DNA of 64,000 nucleotides from Oceanospirillaceae bacterium ASP10-02a. Lineage in GTDB: Bacteria; Pseudomonadota; Gammaproteobacteria; Pseudomonadales; Balneatricaceae. Positions 55,503-64,000 of this stretch are shown here, one piece after another. A model generated the notes under the pieces. That model had not been told where the DNA came from and ran no database searches. It saw only the letters and a program-made list of their open reading frames with translations. The translations under genes were made by a program, and so were the position numbers. The stretch is taken from contig CAJIZL010000006.1 of the NCBI GenBank assembly GCA_905182035.1, forward strand, positions 1 through 64,000. Reading direction: 5' to 3'. Every line of letters begins with the position of its first letter. Within the stretch, counting starts at the first letter, position 1.

Positions 55503-55545
55503 CGCGACCGCTGTTGTTCATCGATGATGAACGCATCTGGTCGCG
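55503..55545 (+). other. nested hairpin in the sspA leader
   Basis: Outer arms CGCGACC (55503-55509) and GGTCGCG (55539-55545) enclose a second perfect stem GTTCATC/GATGAAC (55516-55522 and 55526-55532). No T-run follows. A TATAAT (55475-55480) lies upstream and sspA begins 50 bases downstream, so this would be part of the sspA leader RNA. Confidence 0.5.
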
Positions 55546-55595
55546 TATTCGTTTCCGGCGCTTAGCGCTATCGTTTATTATTGAGGTATATCTCC

Positions 55596-56225
55596 ATGGG
55601 TGTAGTCGCCAAACGCTCTTCCATGACGTTTTTTTCTGATGGCTCAAACCATTACAGCCACCGTGTGCGTATTGTTTTAGCAGAAAAGGGTGTTACCGTT
55701 GACATTATTGATGTTGATGCTGAGCATAAGCCAGAAGATCTGGCAGATCTTAACCCTTATAACAGTTTGCCGACCTTGGTAGACCGTGACCTTGTGCTTT
55801 ACGAAGCCAATGTGATGATGGAGTACTTGGATGAGCGTTTCCCACATCCACCGTTGCTTCCTGTATATCCTGTTGCTCGTGCTGAAAGCCGTTTGTACAT
55901 GTACCGTATCGAACGTGATTGGTGCCGTCTTGCTGACGTAATTATGACGTCTGATGACGAAGCAGAAATTGTAGAAGCACAAAAAGAATTACGTGAAAGT
56001 TTAATCTCTACGGCGCCTATTTTTACCGAAAAAGATTTCTTCATGAGTGAGGAGTTTACTTTGGTTGATTGTTGTATAGCGCCTATTTTGTGGCGTTTAC
56101 CGCAGTTGGGCATAGACCTTCCAGAGCAACAAGCTGCGCCCATGCTTGAATATATGGAGCGTATCTTCGCTCGCGAAGGGTTCCAAGAAAGCTTGTCTGA
56201 GCTTGAGCATGAAATTCGGCTTTAA
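55596..56225 (+). CDS. sspA: stringent starvation protein A
   Basis: 209 residues from the ATG at 55596 with GAGG nine bases upstream; the frame reaches back to 55581. It has a GST-like fold: thioredoxin-like N-domain ([59 protein letters not shown]) and a helical C-domain. SspA binds RNA polymerase and changes transcription in stationary phase and stress. sspB follows after 14 bases. Confidence 0.96.
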   Translation: MGVVAKRSSMTFFSDGSNHYSHRVRIVLAEKGVTVDIIDVDAEHKPEDLADLNPYNSLPTLVDRDLVLYEANVMMEYLDERFPHPPLLPVYPVARAESRLYMYRIERDWCRLADVIMTSDDEAEIVEAQKELRESLISTAPIFTEKDFFMSEEFTLVDCCIAPILWRLPQLGIDLPEQQAAPMLEYMERIFAREGFQESLSELEHEIRL

Positions 56226-56239
56226 CCGAGGCTGCTAAG

Positions 56240-56677
56240 ATGATGACTCCAAGTCGGTCTTATTTGTTGCGCGCGCTCCATGAGTGGATTTTGGATAACG
56301 ATTCCACACCACATATGGTAGTTGATGCAACTATCAACGACGTCATGGTGCCTGAGCGCTTTATTAGCGATGGTCAGATCGTCCTTAACATCTCACCTAG
56401 TGCTGTTGAGGGTTTAAACTTGGGTGATGACGCGGTAGAGTTTAATGCTCGTTTTGGCGGCGTGCCTATGCACGTCTACGTGCCGATATTGGCCGTGATG
56501 GCAGTTTATGCCAAAGAAAGTGGTGAAGGTATGGGTTTTGGTTTCGAACCAGGCATACCTGATCCAGATGGCCCGCTAAACTCTCCAATAACCGTTGCCG
56601 GCAAACCTAAAGGGCCTGCAACTGTGTCATCTATCGCAAGTCGCACTAAGCGACCTAACCTTAAAGTCGTTAAGTAA
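56240..56677 (+). CDS. sspB: ClpXP protease specificity-enhancing factor SspB
   Basis: 145 residues. The substrate-binding domain carries SRSYLLRALHEWILDNDSTPHMVVDA, LNISPSAVEGLNLGDDAVEFNARFGG and VPILAVMAVYAKESGEGM. A flexible linker follows. The C-terminal RPNLKVVK matches the ClpX-docking tail (RPALRVVK in Escherichia coli). It delivers ssrA-tagged proteins to ClpXP. Confidence 0.97.
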   Translation: MMTPSRSYLLRALHEWILDNDSTPHMVVDATINDVMVPERFISDGQIVLNISPSAVEGLNLGDDAVEFNARFGGVPMHVYVPILAVMAVYAKESGEGMGFGFEPGIPDPDGPLNSPITVAGKPKGPATVSSIASRTKRPNLKVVK

Positions 56678-56705
56678 TTATACAAGACAATAAACCCTGT
56701 TAAGG

Positions 56706-57275
56706 CTAGTCGATGTACTCAAATACTTTAACGATACGCTGTATACCGCTAGCGTTAGAAGCAACTTTCACGGCCCACTCAGCCTCTGCATGGGTCAGAA
56801 GCCCCATGAGGTAGACTACGCCATTCTCTGTTATCACTTTAATACGGCCAGCAGGGAAAGCCGTTTCACCCACCATGCGTGCCTTTACTTTGGTGGTGAT
56901 GAGTGTGTCATTAGTTCTAACAATATATGACGCAGGGCCACTAACTAATAGTTCGTTGTGTACCATTCGAGTATTGCTTACACCACGGGCTTTTGCCCCT
57001 GCAATGATCTTTGTGTCTTCGCTTGGAACTTGGCCGATTAACAAAACAATACCGTTAAAACTAACAGCGCTGAGGTTGGCAGTTTCGAATAAAGGGGATG
57101 CGCGTAAAATAGCGTCTACCGTAGAGGTCTCTATAAGCTGATCGTTGTACAATGTGCCTAAAGTGCGCGTGCCTTTATTATCAGTGATCGGTTTATTGCT
57201 AAGCACCGGTGTGCAAGCGCTGACAAAAGCGATACAGCTGGCTAAAGTGATGAGTTGAATGCCACGTTTCAGCAT
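56706..57275 (-). CDS. dolP: outer-membrane BON-domain lipoprotein DolP
   Basis: 189 residues with a lipoprotein signal (lipobox VSAC) and two BON domains (about 45-115 and 118-189: VSFNGIVLLIGQVPSE; ITENGVVYLMGLLTHAEAEWAVKVAS). DolP binds anionic lipids and supports outer-membrane integrity. It is the last gene of the lpoA-yraN-diaA-dolP series, as in Escherichia coli. Confidence 0.95.
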   Translation of the reverse strand: MLKRGIQLITLASCIAFVSACTPVLSNKPITDNKGTRTLGTLYNDQLIETSTVDAILRASPLFETANLSAVSFNGIVLLIGQVPSEDTKIIAGAKARGVSNTRMVHNELLVSGPASYIVRTNDTLITTKVKARMVGETAFPAGRIKVITENGVVYLMGLLTHAEAEWAVKVASNASGIQRIVKVFEYID

Positions 57276-57869
57276 TTATTCATTGCTCCCAAATAATTGA
57301 AAATCGATTAAATCACAAAGGCAGTGAATAGTAACCAACTGCAGTTGTAATATGTTGACGTTGTTGTCACTAGGAATACGAATGGCAACATCACCTGGAT
57401 CTAGTATTGTGGCCATATCACCACCGCTTTGACCAGTAATAGAAATGACTTGCATGTCGCGATTGTGGGCAGCTTGTATGGCTTGAATTAAATTACCACA
57501 ATTACCTTGCTCCGACATAACAATTACAATGTCACCTTGTTGCCCCAGCGCAGTGATTTGTTTGGCAAACACATCTTGAAAACTTGAATCGCGAATAATG
57601 GCGTTCATGGTTGTGCTATCGGCGGCCAAATTGAAAGCCGGTAGGCTTGGGCGTTCTTGTTTAAAGCGGCTTAGTAATGCAGCGCTAAAGTGGTGGCCAT
57701 TGGCTGCGTTAGCGCCATTACCACAAATGAGAATTTTGCCTTCTTGAATAAAACATTGGTGCAGCATTTGAGCGGCAATAGCGATATCTTGCGGTAGATG
57801 TTCAGCACTGTATGCGGCGCAGCCCATATGCTCATGGAACTGATTAATAACCCTTTCTTGCAGTTCCAT
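57276..57869 (-). CDS. diaA: SIS-domain protein DiaA (GmhA-like)
   Basis: 197 residues of the GmhA/DiaA SIS family: KILICGNGANAANGHHFSAALLSRF, RPSLPAFNLAADSTTMNAI and GDIVIVMSEQGNCGNLIQAI. Context between yraN and dolP supports DiaA, the DnaA-binding initiation factor, over the heptose isomerase GmhA. Note GNGANAANGHHF where GNGGSAADA is common. It adjoins dolP with no gap. Confidence 0.9.
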   Translation of the reverse strand: MELQERVINQFHEHMGCAAYSAEHLPQDIAIAAQMLHQCFIQEGKILICGNGANAANGHHFSAALLSRFKQERPSLPAFNLAADSTTMNAIIRDSSFQDVFAKQITALGQQGDIVIVMSEQGNCGNLIQAIQAAHNRDMQVISITGQSGGDMATILDPGDVAIRIPSDNNVNILQLQLVTIHCLCDLIDFQLFGSNE

Positions 57870-57884
57870 TAGTGAGTTCTAGCC

Positions 57885-58259
57885 TCAGCCTGAAGTGATG
57901 AATGCATTATCAAGCCATTGTATCCGAACTTGACTATGGGGGCCATCAGAACCACTAATTGCGATGAGATCAAAGCGGCAGTCCAGGTTACTTAAGGATG
58001 GGTAGCGTTGTAAAAATACCTTAGCACTATGAATAAGGTGGCGCTGTTTGGCAGGGCTAAGACTTGCGATCGCGCCGCCCATAGTGTGGCGTTTACGGTA
58101 CTTCACTTCTACAAATGCAAGCACATTGCTTTTGCGAGCAATAATGTCAAGTTCACCACCTTTACAAAAAAAGTTACGCTCAACTAATTGCCAACCCTGT
58201 TGATGTAAGTGTTGCCAGGCGATCTCCTCGGCCCAAGCGCCCACTTGAGTGGTATTCAT
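57885..58259 (-). CDS. yraN: UPF0102 endonuclease-like protein YraN
   Basis: 124 residues with the restriction-endonuclease-like motif: GAWAEEIAWQHLHQQGWQLVERNF, then GELDIIARKSNVLAFVEVKYR. Function is not firmly known. It lies between lpoA and diaA, its usual place, and starts five bases after the lpoA stop. Confidence 0.95.
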   Translation of the reverse strand: MNTTQVGAWAEEIAWQHLHQQGWQLVERNFFCKGGELDIIARKSNVLAFVEVKYRKRHTMGGAIASLSPAKQRHLIHSAKVFLQRYPSLSNLDCRFDLIAISGSDGPHSQVRIQWLDNAFITSG

Positions 58260-58264
58260 AACTA

Positions 58265-60409
58265 TTACCTTGGGTTTACAACAACTTTACCAGCCTTAAA
58301 GCGTCCCCATGAACTCTGGGTAAAAATTCGACCTTGGCTATTCATTTGCAAAAGACCGGTCACACCATGTACACGACTGTTGGTAAAATCTTGCAATTGT
58401 TCAAGCCGAGGGAACAAACGATATGCGTCAACACCGATGGCAAATAAACGCGTGTATCTTTCTCTACCGGGCCATTTTCGACTAATTTTTTGTTGGATGT
58501 TAGGCTGTTCAATTAACCAAGGTAATTCTGTAAAAATGACTTTTTCTAGATCTCGGTCACGACTCGTGTTGGTGGGGCCTTGGTAGATATGGTGGCTAGC
58601 ATATACTGGAAGGTCAGCAGCATAGTGGAAGGCCAATGTTGGAATAATTTGACGTCCATCTGTGGGTAAGGAAAATAGCACAATAGCATCGACATCCTGA
58701 CGTCGCCGAGGCTCGAATTTAACTTTGTTACCAGTGCCTGCCAGCTGTTGTTTGAGCGTCTTTGCGCGCTCATGGCTTTGGTTGATGAGTAAGGCCTGAG
58801 TAATGGCCTTGGAATGGTCACCAACGCCAGAAAAGCTCACCTTGCTTGCGATTTCTCCGCCTAATTCGATCCAAGAAGAACTAAAATATTGTGCCGCTCT
58901 GGTGGCCCAAGGTTGGTCTTGGTGTAAAATAACAATACGCTTGTGGCCGTCAGCTAAGCTGCGTGCTGCAAGCTGGGTGGCTTCATCCTCTACAGCTAAT
59001 CCAAATTGAACTAAGTTGGTAGCGGTTTTATTATTGGCGCCCAGGGGGATGTAATTGAGGGCTAGGGTGGGTATCGCAAGAGCATCTTTTTGACTAAGTT
59101 TAATCACCTTATCCTTATCGAGAGGGCCGATGACCATTTCCATCTGATCTGCAGAAGCCTGGAGGTAAAGTGCATCTAGGCTACTTAGCCCTGTGGTGTC
59201 GTATACTTTGATAAATGGGATCACTGCTAAGCCTTCCTGGGCCTCAAAGCGAGCGGCCATAAAGCCGTCCACCACAGCTTGCCCTACCTTGCCTAACTTG
59301 CCATGTAAGGGCATGGCTAAGGCGATACGTTTAGGTTGGCGTGACCTAAGGTCGGCTAAACTGGCTAGTGCCCCAGGCAGCTTTGTAACAGCTGGGTGCG
59401 TAGGCCATTGTTGTTGCCACTGTTTTAGGGCAGTGACCTGTAGGTCTAAATCGTGATGTGCTAGGGGTAGTAACGCTAGCTTGTACCAAGCACGGGCTGT
59501 ATCTGAGTTAGCTGTTGTGACATTTTGGCGAAGCGTATTGGAGCTAATCTGAGTAAGAGCGCTCCAAATTCGTTCATTATATTGACTGGAGTCTACGGTG
59601 TTTGGTAATTGGCTTAATACGATAAGCGCTTTAGCTGCAGCAAGAGCTAGGCCATTAGCTGTGTATGCCTGGGCTTTAAGGGTTAAGCGTTCAGCTATTG
59701 CGTCAGGGTCTGTACTGGGCGTTAACCCCTGTGCTTGGTGCAACCAAACAATGGCGCCAAAGCTGTCTCCAAGCATTAACTGAGTCTCTGCCTTAACTTC
59801 AAAATAACGCCCAAGTTGATTTTCTGGTAATTGATGTAAGTCTATTTGCTTAAGTAATCGGGCACTCGACTGAGCATAACCCATGGTTAATATGTTCTTG
59901 GCCATCGCCAATAAATGTCCTTGGCGAACTGCCTTTGGCAGTTTATATATTTTTTGTAACTCTTTGTTTAAATGGTTAGGTAATGCTTGGTCTACAGGCG
60001 TTTGGGGAGCACTGGGTATATTTTCAGGGGTGACTGCCAGCAAAGTTTTTAAGTTTTGGTTATTTTGGATGCTGAGTGTGTTGCTTGATTGCTGCTTAGT
60101 TGCACTCATGGGGTTATAGCGAGCTACTGTGCTGGCATCAGTGTTGTCTTTGGTGACGGTATTTTGTTGTGTTGATGTTGGTGTTTTTTTCTGAGTTAGA
60201 TCCAATGCAATAACAATCGCATCTTCATTTGATTTGTTTGACGCTAGTGGCGTTGGCGTTGGCGTTGGCGTTGTTAGTGTTGGTTTAGGTGGTGTTGGTG
60301 TTGGTGTTGGTGTTGGTGGGCGTATATTTTGCTGTTGGCAAGCACTGAGAAAAACCAACCCACATAAAATACTAATGAAGCGAAAACGATGGCGTCGGAT
60401 TATGATCAT
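58265..60409 (-). CDS. lpoA: penicillin-binding protein activator LpoA
   Basis: 714 residues. A lipobox LSAC is followed by a Pro-Thr repeat linker (PTPTPTP blocks) and a Ser/Gln/Thr-rich stretch. An N-terminal TPR-like helical domain lies at about 135-340, then a periplasmic-binding-protein-like C-domain from about 355 (KRIALAMPLHGKLGKVGQAVVDGFMAARFEAQEG). LpoA activates PBP1a from the outer membrane. It is divergent from rsmI, as in Escherichia coli. Confidence 0.94.
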   Translation of the reverse strand: MIIIRRHRFRFISILCGLVFLSACQQQNIRPPTPTPTPTPPKPTLTTPTPTPTPLASNKSNEDAIVIALDLTQKKTPTSTQQNTVTKDNTDASTVARYNPMSATKQQSSNTLSIQNNQNLKTLLAVTPENIPSAPQTPVDQALPNHLNKELQKIYKLPKAVRQGHLLAMAKNILTMGYAQSSARLLKQIDLHQLPENQLGRYFEVKAETQLMLGDSFGAIVWLHQAQGLTPSTDPDAIAERLTLKAQAYTANGLALAAAKALIVLSQLPNTVDSSQYNERIWSALTQISSNTLRQNVTTANSDTARAWYKLALLPLAHHDLDLQVTALKQWQQQWPTHPAVTKLPGALASLADLRSRQPKRIALAMPLHGKLGKVGQAVVDGFMAARFEAQEGLAVIPFIKVYDTTGLSSLDALYLQASADQMEMVIGPLDKDKVIKLSQKDALAIPTLALNYIPLGANNKTATNLVQFGLAVEDEATQLAARSLADGHKRIVILHQDQPWATRAAQYFSSSWIELGGEIASKVSFSGVGDHSKAITQALLINQSHERAKTLKQQLAGTGNKVKFEPRRRQDVDAIVLFSLPTDGRQIIPTLAFHYAADLPVYASHHIYQGPTNTSRDRDLEKVIFTELPWLIEQPNIQQKISRKWPGRERYTRLFAIGVDAYRLFPRLEQLQDFTNSRVHGVTGLLQMNSQGRIFTQSSWGRFKAGKVVVNPR

Positions 60410-60468
60410 AGAGCATTCTTAGTGATTATGGCTTAGGTGGTTTAGGTTACAATACACTTAATTCAGAC

Positions 60469-60478
60469 CACCGCGGTG
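60469..60478. promoter_or_regulatory. 10-bp palindrome between lpoA and rsmI
   Basis: CACCGCGGTG is a perfect palindrome in the 130-base divergent gap, about 60 bases from each start codon. It could be a dimer-binding operator; no regulator is known to me. Confidence 0.3.
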
Positions 60479-60539
60479 ATCCAGTATAAGTAAGCCTAGC
60501 ATAAAAGCTCGCTCAAACAAGTCTAAAAGGCTCAATGGC

Positions 60540-61382
60540 ATGACAACAGCAATTCTTTACGTGGTTTCGACTCCTATCGGCAACCTAGAAGACCTAAGCC
60601 CCCGGGCTATAGAAACCCTCAAGAAAGTAGATCTCATTGCCGCAGAAGACACGCGTCATAGTGGTCGATTAATGCAACATTTTGCTATTTCTACCCCTAT
60701 GCTAGCTGTGCATGATCATAATGAACGCCAACGCGCACATATGTTGGTGCAAAAATTGGCAGAAGGCCAGTCAATTGCCTTGATTTCAGATGCTGGAACT
60801 CCACTTATTTCTGACCCAGGGTATCACTTAGTAAGTGCAGTTCGGGATGCGGGTTATCAGGTCGTGCCAGTGGTGGGCCCCTGTGCATTAATCGCAGGAC
60901 TTAGTGTGTCAGGCTTAGCCACTGACCGATTTAGCTTTTATGGTTTTTTACCTGCCAAAAGCAGTGGCCGTAAACAGCAGCTGCAACAATTAGACAGTGT
61001 TGCTCATACCCAAGTATTCTATGAATCTCCCCATCGTATCGTTGCTACGGTGGATGACATTGTCTCGGTAATGGGCCCTCACAGACACCTGGTGTTGGCC
61101 CGGGAACTCACCAAAACCTTTGAAACGGTTTATGGTGCGCCGGCAAGTGAAGTACAAGCTTGGTTGGCGGCTGATCACAACCAGCAAAAAGGCGAGTTTG
61201 TGGTGCTGATTGAGGGCGCAGAGCCAGAACAACTGCAAGATATTGGCCCAGAAGAAGAGCGTATGCTGACATTGTTGCTGGCAGAGCTACCTATTAAAAA
61301 GGCAGCGGCTGTTACGGCGGCTATTACTGGGCACAAGAAAAAGGCATTGTATGACCGGGCTCTAGAGTTGCAAGGCAAGTAA
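60540..61382 (+). CDS. rsmI: 16S rRNA 2'-O-ribose C1402 methyltransferase RsmI
   Basis: 280 residues with the tetrapyrrole-methylase fold: LYVVSTPIGNLEDLSPRAIETLKKVDLIAAEDTRHS, ISDAGTPLISDPGYHLV, VVPVVGPCALIAGLSVSGLATDRFSFYGFLP. It methylates the 2'-OH of C1402 in 16S rRNA. RNase P RNA follows downstream on the same strand. Confidence 0.97.
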   Translation: MTTAILYVVSTPIGNLEDLSPRAIETLKKVDLIAAEDTRHSGRLMQHFAISTPMLAVHDHNERQRAHMLVQKLAEGQSIALISDAGTPLISDPGYHLVSAVRDAGYQVVPVVGPCALIAGLSVSGLATDRFSFYGFLPAKSSGRKQQLQQLDSVAHTQVFYESPHRIVATVDDIVSVMGPHRHLVLARELTKTFETVYGAPASEVQAWLAADHNQQKGEFVVLIEGAEPEQLQDIGPEEERMLTLLLAELPIKKAAAVTAAITGHKKKALYDRALELQGK

Positions 61383-61406
61383 GTGTTTGTTAGCCAACAT
61401 TTAACC

Positions 61407-61435
61407 TTGCCAACGCCATGTAAACTCGGTATTCT
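61407..61435 (+). promoter_or_regulatory. promoter of rnpB
   Basis: TTGCCA (61407-61412) and TATTCT (61430-61435) are 17 bases apart, and the mature RNA start at about 61442 is 7 bases after the -10. Confidence 0.75.
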
Positions 61436-61441
61436 GCCCGC

Positions 61442-61812
<371 letters not shown>

Positions 61813-61942
61813 TTTTATGCCCACTTCTATTTTTTCTGGTTGCATCGCATTTGCCCCTCGCTTAGTTATGTTGAAGTTGCCGAAACATCTAAATTCACCG
61901 GTCTGTGCTAACCTGAGTTTTTATCCTGTAAAGGGGAAATCT

Positions 61943-62398
61943 ATGCGGCATCGTATTCGAGCAGCCGGTCTTTTAATTGATCAAGATCGTATTTTAATGG
62001 TCAATGAAAATGACGGTGAATGGTCTTATTGGGTACCTCCTGGTGGTGGTTTTGAGGATAAAGATGGGAATACACGTAACACGGTTAAGCGGGAAGTATG
62101 GGAGGAGACAGGTTTGTCTGTAACAGTGGGTGAGTTGCTGTTCGTCCGTGAGTTTTGTGAGATATCTAGGGGTATTTATCATTTTGAGCAGTTTTATATG
62201 GTTGATCACTGGCAAGGTGAGGTTTCGTTAAAGAACTTGGAAGGTCTGGATGAAGAGGTAAGATCTATTTCTCAGGCACGTTGGTTGACGCAGCGGGAAC
62301 TTGCAGACGTAGAGGTGTTTCCACCACAGCTGAAAGACATGTTATGGGGTAAATTAGATCGACATGACCTATCTATCGTGCACTTGGGTTACTCGTAA
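61943..62398 (+). CDS. Nudix hydrolase
   Basis: 151 residues from the ATG at 61943, preceded by AAAGGGGA; the frame runs back into rnpB and is not used. The Nudix box reads GGFEDKDGNTRNTVKREVWEETGL: the catalytic REVxEE core is intact, but the Glu normally seven residues before the Arg-Glu is Gly. A WxxPGGG-type lead-in (YWVPPGGG) is present. It hydrolyses an unknown nucleoside diphosphate derivative. Confidence 0.88.
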   Translation: MRHRIRAAGLLIDQDRILMVNENDGEWSYWVPPGGGFEDKDGNTRNTVKREVWEETGLSVTVGELLFVREFCEISRGIYHFEQFYMVDHWQGEVSLKNLEGLDEEVRSISQARWLTQRELADVEVFPPQLKDMLWGKLDRHDLSIVHLGYS

Positions 62399-62404
62399 GC
62401 CTCT

Positions 62405-63115
62405 ATGACTTCATCGTCTCCAGAAACAGTAGCTATGAATGGTTTTGTGGCTGTTATCAAGCGTACTCGACGTAAAGGTAGTGTGGGTTTTAGGTTGTCA
62501 TCGGGGCAAGTGGTCGTATTGGCGCCCAAAGCTAGTTCTAAGGCTGAACTTCGGCTTCTGTTAGAGTCTAAAAGTGCTTGGATATTGGCAAAACTCACGC
62601 TGCAGGATCAAGCAAAGTTTCAGGCTGAGCGGCATTATGTTTGTGGTGAGCAGTTAGCTTTTTTAGATCGAAAATTAGTTTTACAGGTGTGCCAAGGCGC
62701 TTTTAGCACTGGGCTTAGGGGCCCATCTGAGCTAGTAGTTAGTGTCCCTGAGGCTAAGCTTGGTTGGGTGCGCAATGCTCTTGTGCGCTGGTATAAGCTG
62801 CAAGCTCAAGTACATATAGAGCAGCGAGTCAGCTATTTTTCTCCGTTGGTAGGCGCTTGGCCTAAGTCTATTGAAATTAAAACCTATCGAGCCCGCTGGG
62901 GTAGCTGTAATGATCGTGGCCAAATACAATTTAATTGGAAGCTAATGATGGCGCCTAGTGCGGTAGTTGACAGTGTTGTGGTGCACGAATTATGCCATTT
63001 ACTGCACATGCATCATGGGCCAGAGTTTTGGCTGCAAGTGCAACGGGTTTTGCCAAATTATCAAGATGCAAAACAATGGTTAAAAGATGAAGGCCATGGT
63101 TTAGGGCTAGATTGA
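62405..63115 (+). CDS. YgjP-like M48/SprT-type metal-dependent hydrolase (DUF45)
   Basis: 236 residues. The C-terminal half has the zinc-protease signature VVHELCHLLHMHHGPEFWLQVQRVLPNY (HExxH plus a third His) and the upstream RARWGSCNDRGQIQFNWKLMMAP block typical of YgjP. YgjP-like proteins are described as metallopeptidase-like hydrolases, and the substrate is uncertain. It starts seven bases after the Nudix gene, so they are probably co-transcribed. Confidence 0.9.
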   Translation: MTSSSPETVAMNGFVAVIKRTRRKGSVGFRLSSGQVVVLAPKASSKAELRLLLESKSAWILAKLTLQDQAKFQAERHYVCGEQLAFLDRKLVLQVCQGAFSTGLRGPSELVVSVPEAKLGWVRNALVRWYKLQAQVHIEQRVSYFSPLVGAWPKSIEIKTYRARWGSCNDRGQIQFNWKLMMAPSAVVDSVVVHELCHLLHMHHGPEFWLQVQRVLPNYQDAKQWLKDEGHGLGLD

Positions 63116-63175
63116 TATTCATGGCCTTTAGGTATTAAAATATCGACATTAGTCTCAAATGGGTAAATTAATTCC

Positions 63176-63832
63176 ATGCCTCAAGAAAATTCAGCTGCCA
63201 AGGTGTTGCACCATTTGAAGCAAGATATTTTGACTGGGCTCTTTGCAGCCGGCCATAAGCTAAAAATGAACGCCTTAAAAGAGCGCTATCAAGTTGGTGT
63301 GAATCCATTGCGGGAGGCATTGTCACAGCTTGTGGTGATGCAACTAGTGCAAGTCCAAGACCAGCGTGGTTATCGGGTATGTCCTGTGACGCAGTCAGAG
63401 TTGGTGGACATTTATGACACTCGGGCACATATTGAGTCTTTGTGTGTAGGGTTGGCCATTGAACGGGGTGATGAAGTTTGGGAGGCAGGTATCGTTGCCG
63501 CAGCTTATAGGCTCCAATCCAATGCTGGTCTGTTGCAGGCAGATGGTGATCTGCAGGCCTGGGAACAGCTACATCAACAGTTTCATTATGCCATTGTAAA
63601 AGGTTGCGGTTCTGAGGAGTTGCTTAGGGTGCGTTTAGACCTTTATGAAAAGGCATCGCGCTACCGAAACTTGTGGTTACGGCACAATGCTGGCCACGGC
63701 GCTTTCGACGTTAATCAAATGGAGCATGAGCAGCTAGTCACTGCCGTTCTGGCTAGAGATCTTGAGGCGGCAAAAAAGCTTATTTCTAAGCATATACTTG
63801 TGCCTAGTCAGGTCTTGCAAGGCTTATTATAA
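63176..63832 (+). CDS. GntR-family transcriptional regulator with FCD domain
   Basis: 218 residues. An N-terminal winged HTH (LKQDILTGLFAAGHKLKMNALKERYQVGVNPLREALSQLVVMQLV) is followed by an FCD ligand-binding domain (DIYDTRAHIESLCVGLAIERGD, FHYAIVKGCGSEELLRVRLDLYEKASRYR, MEHEQLVTAVLARDLEAAKKLISKHI) with the usual metal-binding Asp/His pattern. The ligand is unknown. The GNTR HTH has NPLREAL where SPxREAL is common. Confidence 0.93.
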   Translation: MPQENSAAKVLHHLKQDILTGLFAAGHKLKMNALKERYQVGVNPLREALSQLVVMQLVQVQDQRGYRVCPVTQSELVDIYDTRAHIESLCVGLAIERGDEVWEAGIVAAAYRLQSNAGLLQADGDLQAWEQLHQQFHYAIVKGCGSEELLRVRLDLYEKASRYRNLWLRHNAGHGAFDVNQMEHEQLVTAVLARDLEAAKKLISKHILVPSQVLQGLL

Positions 63833-63914
63833 AGCCTGTTACCTTTCTAATTTAGCAGCATCAAGTAACTTTATCTTTTCACTTGCAATATAGCTATGAT
63901 CTACCTACACTTAT

Positions 63915-63941
63915 AAAGTGGATAAAAGTGGGGAAAAGTGG
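63915..63941 (+). promoter_or_regulatory. MraZ box upstream of mraZ
   Basis: Three direct repeats of AAAGTGG at 63915-63921, 63925-63931 and 63935-63941, exactly 10 bases apart, about 40 bases before mraZ. This is the usual arrangement of MraZ-binding repeats at the dcw (division and cell wall) promoter, where MraZ represses its own operon. Confidence 0.85.
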
Positions 63942-63981
63942 TATTTTTTCCCTATATTGAATAAGTTTTGGGAAGTAAATG

Positions 63982-64000
63982 ATGTTTCGTGGTGCTGCAA
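63982..64000 (+). CDS. mraZ: MraZ, first codons only
   Basis: The window ends just after MFRGAA, the typical MraZ N-terminus (MFRGA). An ATG at 63979 is also in frame. GGGAAG precedes it and MraZ boxes lie upstream. It should be the first gene of the division and cell wall cluster continuing beyond the window. Confidence 0.82.

Noticed and set aside
60234-60422. Plus-strand ORF opposite the start of lpoA (Gly-Val repeats)
   Set aside because: It is a shadow of the Pro-Thr repeat linker of LpoA.

Overview
The window looks like a chromosomal segment of a motile, aerobic, probably marine gammaproteobacterium of the Pseudomonas/Oceanospirillales/Cellvibrionales kind. The evidence is a Pseudomonas-type polar flagellar cluster (fleQ, fleR, fliE to fliR, flhB, flhA, flhF, fleN, fliA) followed by typical gammaproteobacterial housekeeping blocks: rpoN/lpt/kds/mla/murA/hisGD, cmoAB, degS, rplM-rpsI, petABC, sspAB, lpoA/rsmI/rnpB and the start of the mraZ division cluster. 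No insertion sequence, integrase, CRISPR array or tRNA gene was seen. The genus cannot be fixed from the sequence alone.

Layout. (1) 1-15.7 kb: the 3' end of fleQ, a FleR-type sigma-54 activator, then fliEFGHIJ, fliK and fliLMNOPQR-flhB, encoding the MS ring, C ring, export ATPase complex, hook-length ruler and export gate. (2) 15.8-18.3 kb: two genes I do not recognise, one for a protein built of 28-residue MGHH repeats and one for an acidic single-pass membrane coiled-coil protein. (3) 18.4-23.1 kb: class I fumarase, an NfsA-like nitroreductase, a DnaT-like plus lambda-P-like pair and a PilZ-like protein. (4) 23.2-25.3 kb, minus strand: a LysM protein and FlgT- and FlgP-like H-ring genes. 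(5) 25.6-30.6 kb: flhA, flhF, fleN, fliA. (6) 30.6-39.4 kb, minus strand: darP, mgtE, npr, ptsN, rpoN, lptB, lptA, lptC, kdsC, kdsD and a CaCA antiporter. (7) 39.6-45.9 kb: mlaFEDC, ibaG, murA, hisG, hisD. (8) 45.9-51.5 kb: cmoB/cmoA/degS on the minus strand, then a NIF3-like gene, zapG and zapE. (9) 51.8-56.7 kb: rplM-rpsI, petABC, sspAB. (10) 56.7-64 kb: dolP, diaA, yraN and lpoA on the minus strand, then rsmI, RNase P RNA, a Nudix gene, a YgjP-like gene, a GntR/FCD regulator, and MraZ boxes with the first codons of mraZ.

How it fits together. RpoN is encoded here with two sigma-54 activators, and three good -24/-12 promoters lie before fleR, fliK and flhA, so much of the flagellar hierarchy and one of its sigma factors can be read in one window. 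FleR is unusual: its receiver domain has lost all phosphorylation residues and no fleS kinase gene lies beside it. Other departures from the usual gene sets are the absence of hpf and rapZ from the rpoN cluster and of mlaB from the mla operon. The flagellar block is also rich in low-complexity expansions (FliH tail, FliK, FliL, and the MGHH protein).

The best candidate for something undescribed is the flhB-distal pair at 15.8-18.3 kb. Next come the overlapping DnaT-like/lambda-P-like pair and the kinase-less FleR.
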